Below, in pieces: positions 6,833 to 8,478 of a stretch of DNA of 8,478 nucleotides. The stretch lies in NCBI GenBank assembly GCA_943372725.1, contig CALRZT010000221.1, forward strand, positions 1-8,478, written 5' to 3'. This DNA is from CAMDHY01 sp943372725. GTDB taxonomy: Bacteria > Pseudomonadota > Alphaproteobacteria > Rhizobiales > Segnochrobactraceae. The position numbers were made by a program, and so were the translations under genes. The notes beneath the pieces are model-generated. The model worked only from the letters and a program-made list of their open reading frames with translations, was not told where the DNA came from and made no database searches. Position 1 is the stretch's first letter; each line of letters starts with the position of its first letter.

Positions 6833-8266
6833 TCAGAAGGCCGGCAGCCGGCCGATGAGGCGGACCAGCCAGCGCGTGCGGTCGCTGAACAGCGACGGCT
6901 TGTACCACGCCCCGGCGACCTGCTTGCCGATCTCCGAATAGGTCGGATAGGGCAGCACCAGCCCGGCGACGTGGCGCAGCGTCAGGCGCCGGTCGATCAC
7001 GAGCGCCCAGAGGCCGATGAGCTCGCCCGCACCCGGCCCGACGATCGAGCAGCCGAGCACCCGCCCCCCCTTGTCGGCGACGACCTTGATCAGGCCCTCC
7101 GTTCGCCGCTCGGCGACGGCGCGGTCGAGCCCCGTGAACGGCAGGCTCAGCGACCGGGCGCCGTCGCCGTGGCGGGCGCGCGCCTCGGCCAGCGTCATGC
7201 CGACGTGGGCGAGTTCCGGGTCGGTGTAGGTCACCCACGGCAGCGCCCGGTAGTCGACGCGCGACGGCAGCCGGAAGGCGATGTTCCGCACCACGATGCC
7301 GGCGTGATAGCCGGCGATGTGGGTGAACTGCGGCCCGCCGGCGGCGTCGCCGATAGCATAGATGCGCCGGTTGCTGGTGCGCAGGCGGGCGTCGACGGTG
7401 ATGCCCTTGGGGCTGTAGGCGATCCCGGCCTTGTCGAGATCGAGGCCGTCGACCGTCGCCTTGCGGCCGGTCGCCACGAGCACGTGGGAGGCCGCGAGAG
7501 TGCGGTCGGCGCCGCCGATCGTGATGGTGATTGTGGTGCCACCGTCACCGTGCGTCAGCGACGTCACCTTGGCACCTTCCAGAATATCGACACCCTCACC
7601 CGCCAGCGTCCGGCGCACGACCTCGACGAGCTCCGGCTCGTCCTTCGGCAGGATGGTGTGCGTCTCGACCACGGTGACGCGGCTGCCGAGCCGGCGGTGG
7701 GCCTGCGCCATCTCGATGCCGATCGGCCCGCCGCCGATGACGACGAGATGCTCGGGCACGACGTCGAGGTCGAAGATCGTCTCGTTGGTGAGGACGCGGG
7801 CGGGATCGAGGCCGGGGATCGGCGGGATCGCCGGCATCGAGCCGGTGGCGACGACGAAGGTCTCCGCGGCGATGGTCTCTCCGCCCGCCTCGAGCCGCCC
7901 GCCGTCGAGGAAGCGGGCGTGGGCCTTGATGACGTGGACGCCGAGCCCTTCGAAGCGCTCGACGGAATCATGCGGGGCGATCGTCGCGATGGTGCCGCGG
8001 ACGTGGGCGTTGACGGCGGCGCGATCGGTGACGAAGTCGTGCGGCGGCACGCCGGCGAGCGTCGGATGGCGGTGCGCGTGCATGAGCTTGGCCGCCGCCA
8101 GAAGCGCCTTCGACGGCACGCAGCCGGTGTTGAGGCAGTCGCCACCCATCCGGCCGGCCTCGACGAGCACCGTCGACAGCCCGAGCTGGGCGACGCCGAC
8201 CGCGACCGACAGGCCGGCGGAGCCGGCCCCGATGATGCAGACGTCACACTTCCGCTCGCCGCCCAT
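6833..8266 (-). CDS. FAD-dependent pyridine nucleotide-disulfide oxidoreductase (mercuric reductase/dihydrolipoamide dehydrogenase-like)
   Basis: A 477-residue class I flavin disulfide reductase. Visible are the FAD Rossmann motif (Gly13, 15, 18 and Glu36), the redox disulfide Cys44-LNTG-Cys49 in GGDCLNTGCVPSK, the ATGS segment, the NAD(P) motif VIGGGPIGIE, the second FAD motif YAIGDAAGG, and a dimerisation domain with YTDPELAHVG. The C-terminal His-Glu active-site motif HPTxSE is here YPTYSE, with Tyr for the catalytic His, similar to MerA. It lacks the N-terminal metal-binding domain and the C-terminal Cys-Cys pair of true MerA, so it is not a standard mercuric reductase, and lipoamide is also unlikely. 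The start is uncertain. ATG 8266 has GGAAG six bases upstream and about 46 bases of leader from the candidate promoter; ATG 8302 or 8308 would add 12 or 14 residues. It is the first gene of the operon, divergent from a TetR gene. Confidence 0.91.
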   Translation of the reverse strand: MGGERKCDVCIIGAGSAGLSVAVGVAQLGLSTVLVEAGRMGGDCLNTGCVPSKALLAAAKLMHAHRHPTLAGVPPHDFVTDRAAVNAHVRGTIATIAPHDSVERFEGLGVHVIKAHARFLDGGRLEAGGETIAAETFVVATGSMPAIPPIPGLDPARVLTNETIFDLDVVPEHLVVIGGGPIGIEMAQAHRRLGSRVTVVETHTILPKDEPELVEVVRRTLAGEGVDILEGAKVTSLTHGDGGTTITITIGGADRTLAASHVLVATGRKATVDGLDLDKAGIAYSPKGITVDARLRTSNRRIYAIGDAAGGPQFTHIAGYHAGIVVRNIAFRLPSRVDYRALPWVTYTDPELAHVGMTLAEARARHGDGARSLSLPFTGLDRAVAERRTEGLIKVVADKGGRVLGCSIVGPGAGELIGLWALVIDRRLTLRHVAGLVLPYPTYSEIGKQVAGAWYKPSLFSDRTRWLVRLIGRLPAF

Positions 8267-8314
8267 CCCGATCTTCCGGCTCGCCCCGCGCCGCAGAGAC
8301 ATCCGCATCTCAAG

Positions 8315-8343
8315 CTTGGATTTTGCAGCACTCGTTCTAGAAT
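8315..8343 (+). promoter_or_regulatory. Candidate promoter of the TetR gene
   Basis: CTTGGA (8315-8320), 17 bases, then TAGAAT (8338-8343), which matches TATAAT at 5 of 6. It points towards the TetR gene, with a leader of about 50 bases, and overlaps the opposing operon promoter almost entirely. Confidence 0.42.
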
Positions 8344-8348
8344 AACAA
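8320..8348 (-). promoter_or_regulatory. Candidate promoter of the oxidoreductase operon
   Basis: On the minus strand TTGTTA (8348-8343), a 17-base spacer and CAAAAT (8325-8320) each match the housekeeping consensus at 4 of 6 positions. Initiation would be near 8313, which leaves a normal leader for ATG 8266 but almost none for ATG 8308. The palindrome TTCTAGAA sits inside the spacer. Confidence 0.42.
8335..8342. promoter_or_regulatory. Candidate operator TTCTAGAA between divergent genes
   Basis: This perfect 8-base palindrome lies in the spacer of the operon promoter and covers the -10 of the TetR-gene promoter, so a bound dimer could block both. A second palindrome, CGTCGACG (8366-8373), lies in the TetR-gene leader. 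TetR repressors usually control the gene next door; that this one binds here is inferred from position. Confidence 0.35.
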
Positions 8349-8400
8349 TGCCCTGTCGGCAGCGGCGTCGACGATGTGGTCGCCTCGGGATTGCCCGCAA

Positions 8401-8478
8401 ATGGGACGTAACAAGAGCTTCGACGAGACCGAAGTGCTGGACAGGGCGGTTCTGCGGTTCCGGACGCGCGGCTACAGG
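8401..8478 (+). CDS. TetR/AcrR family transcriptional regulator (3' partial)
   Basis: Only the first 26 residues are in the window: MGRNKSFDETEVLDRAV followed by LRFRTRGYR. This is the typical opening of a TetR-family DNA-binding domain, in which a first helix (here VLDRAVLRF) leads into the RGY turn before the helix-turn-helix. The recognition helix and ligand domain are off the window, so the inducer is unknown. A GGGA at 8387-8390, ten bases before the ATG, is a weak ribosome binding site. The gene is divergent from the oxidoreductase operon and is its most likely local regulator. Confidence 0.85.
   Translation, partial: MGRNKSFDETEVLDRAVLRFRTRGYR

Noticed and set aside
6816..7238. Upstream extension of the VTT protein to a start at 7238
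   Set aside because: The extra 141 residues are Arg/Ala/Pro-rich and overlap the oxidoreductase gene in another frame. The VTT protein is complete from ATG 6815.
7431..8345. Plus-strand frame of 304 codons opposite the oxidoreductase
   Set aside because: It is Ser/Arg/Pro-rich shadow coding with no domain pattern. The minus-strand oxidoreductase motifs are unambiguous.

Overview
The window looks like chromosome from a high-GC alphaproteobacterium, probably in or near the Hyphomicrobiales. The grounds are very GC-rich third codon positions, a tRNA-Arg(ACG) preceded by a promoter close to the alphaproteobacterial CTTGAC-N17-CTATAT form, and alphaproteobacterial flavours of the cyclase, methyltransferase remnant and TetR gene. 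Genus-level placement is not possible from sequence reading alone.

Layout. (1) Positions 3-938 (+) are the C-terminal two thirds of a glutamine-synthetase-fold ligase of the gamma-glutamylpolyamine synthetase type; its N-terminus lies off the window. (2) A complete tRNA-Arg(ACG) with encoded CCA sits at 1092-1168, with a candidate promoter at 1021-1049. (3) Positions 1169-1639 are a gene-poor, visibly more AT-rich stretch with three hairpins and one long imperfect dyad. (4) A BetA-like GMC flavoprotein follows at 1640-3484 (+), with a candidate terminator just after it. (5) Positions 3485-4082 hold no intact gene, but 3753-3981 is the broken C-terminal part of a class I SAM-dependent methyltransferase. 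(6) A six-TM class III adenylate/guanylate cyclase lies at 4083-5477 (+). (7) Convergent to it is a tight three-gene minus-strand operon, transcribed in this order: a flavin/disulfide oxidoreductase (8266-6833), a TVP38/TMEM64 (VTT-domain) membrane protein (6815-6129) and a CDP-alcohol phosphatidyltransferase (6111-5488), each pair separated by 17 bp. (8) The first 26 codons of a divergent TetR-family regulator begin at 8401 (+) and run off the window.

How the parts may fit. The oxidoreductase, VTT protein and CDP-alcohol transferase look like one membrane- or lipid-linked redox unit. Opposed candidate promoters share the palindrome TTCTAGAA, so the divergent TetR protein may repress both its own gene and the operon. 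The GMC gene lies between a tRNA and a wrecked methyltransferase, in DNA of different composition from both flanks. That arrangement fits an acquired cassette at a tRNA locus, but no integrase or attachment-site duplication is visible here. I found no CRISPR array, insertion sequence, phage gene or recognisable defence system. The most unusual items are the operon with its atypical oxidoreductase active site, the shared operator/promoter, and the methyltransferase remnant.
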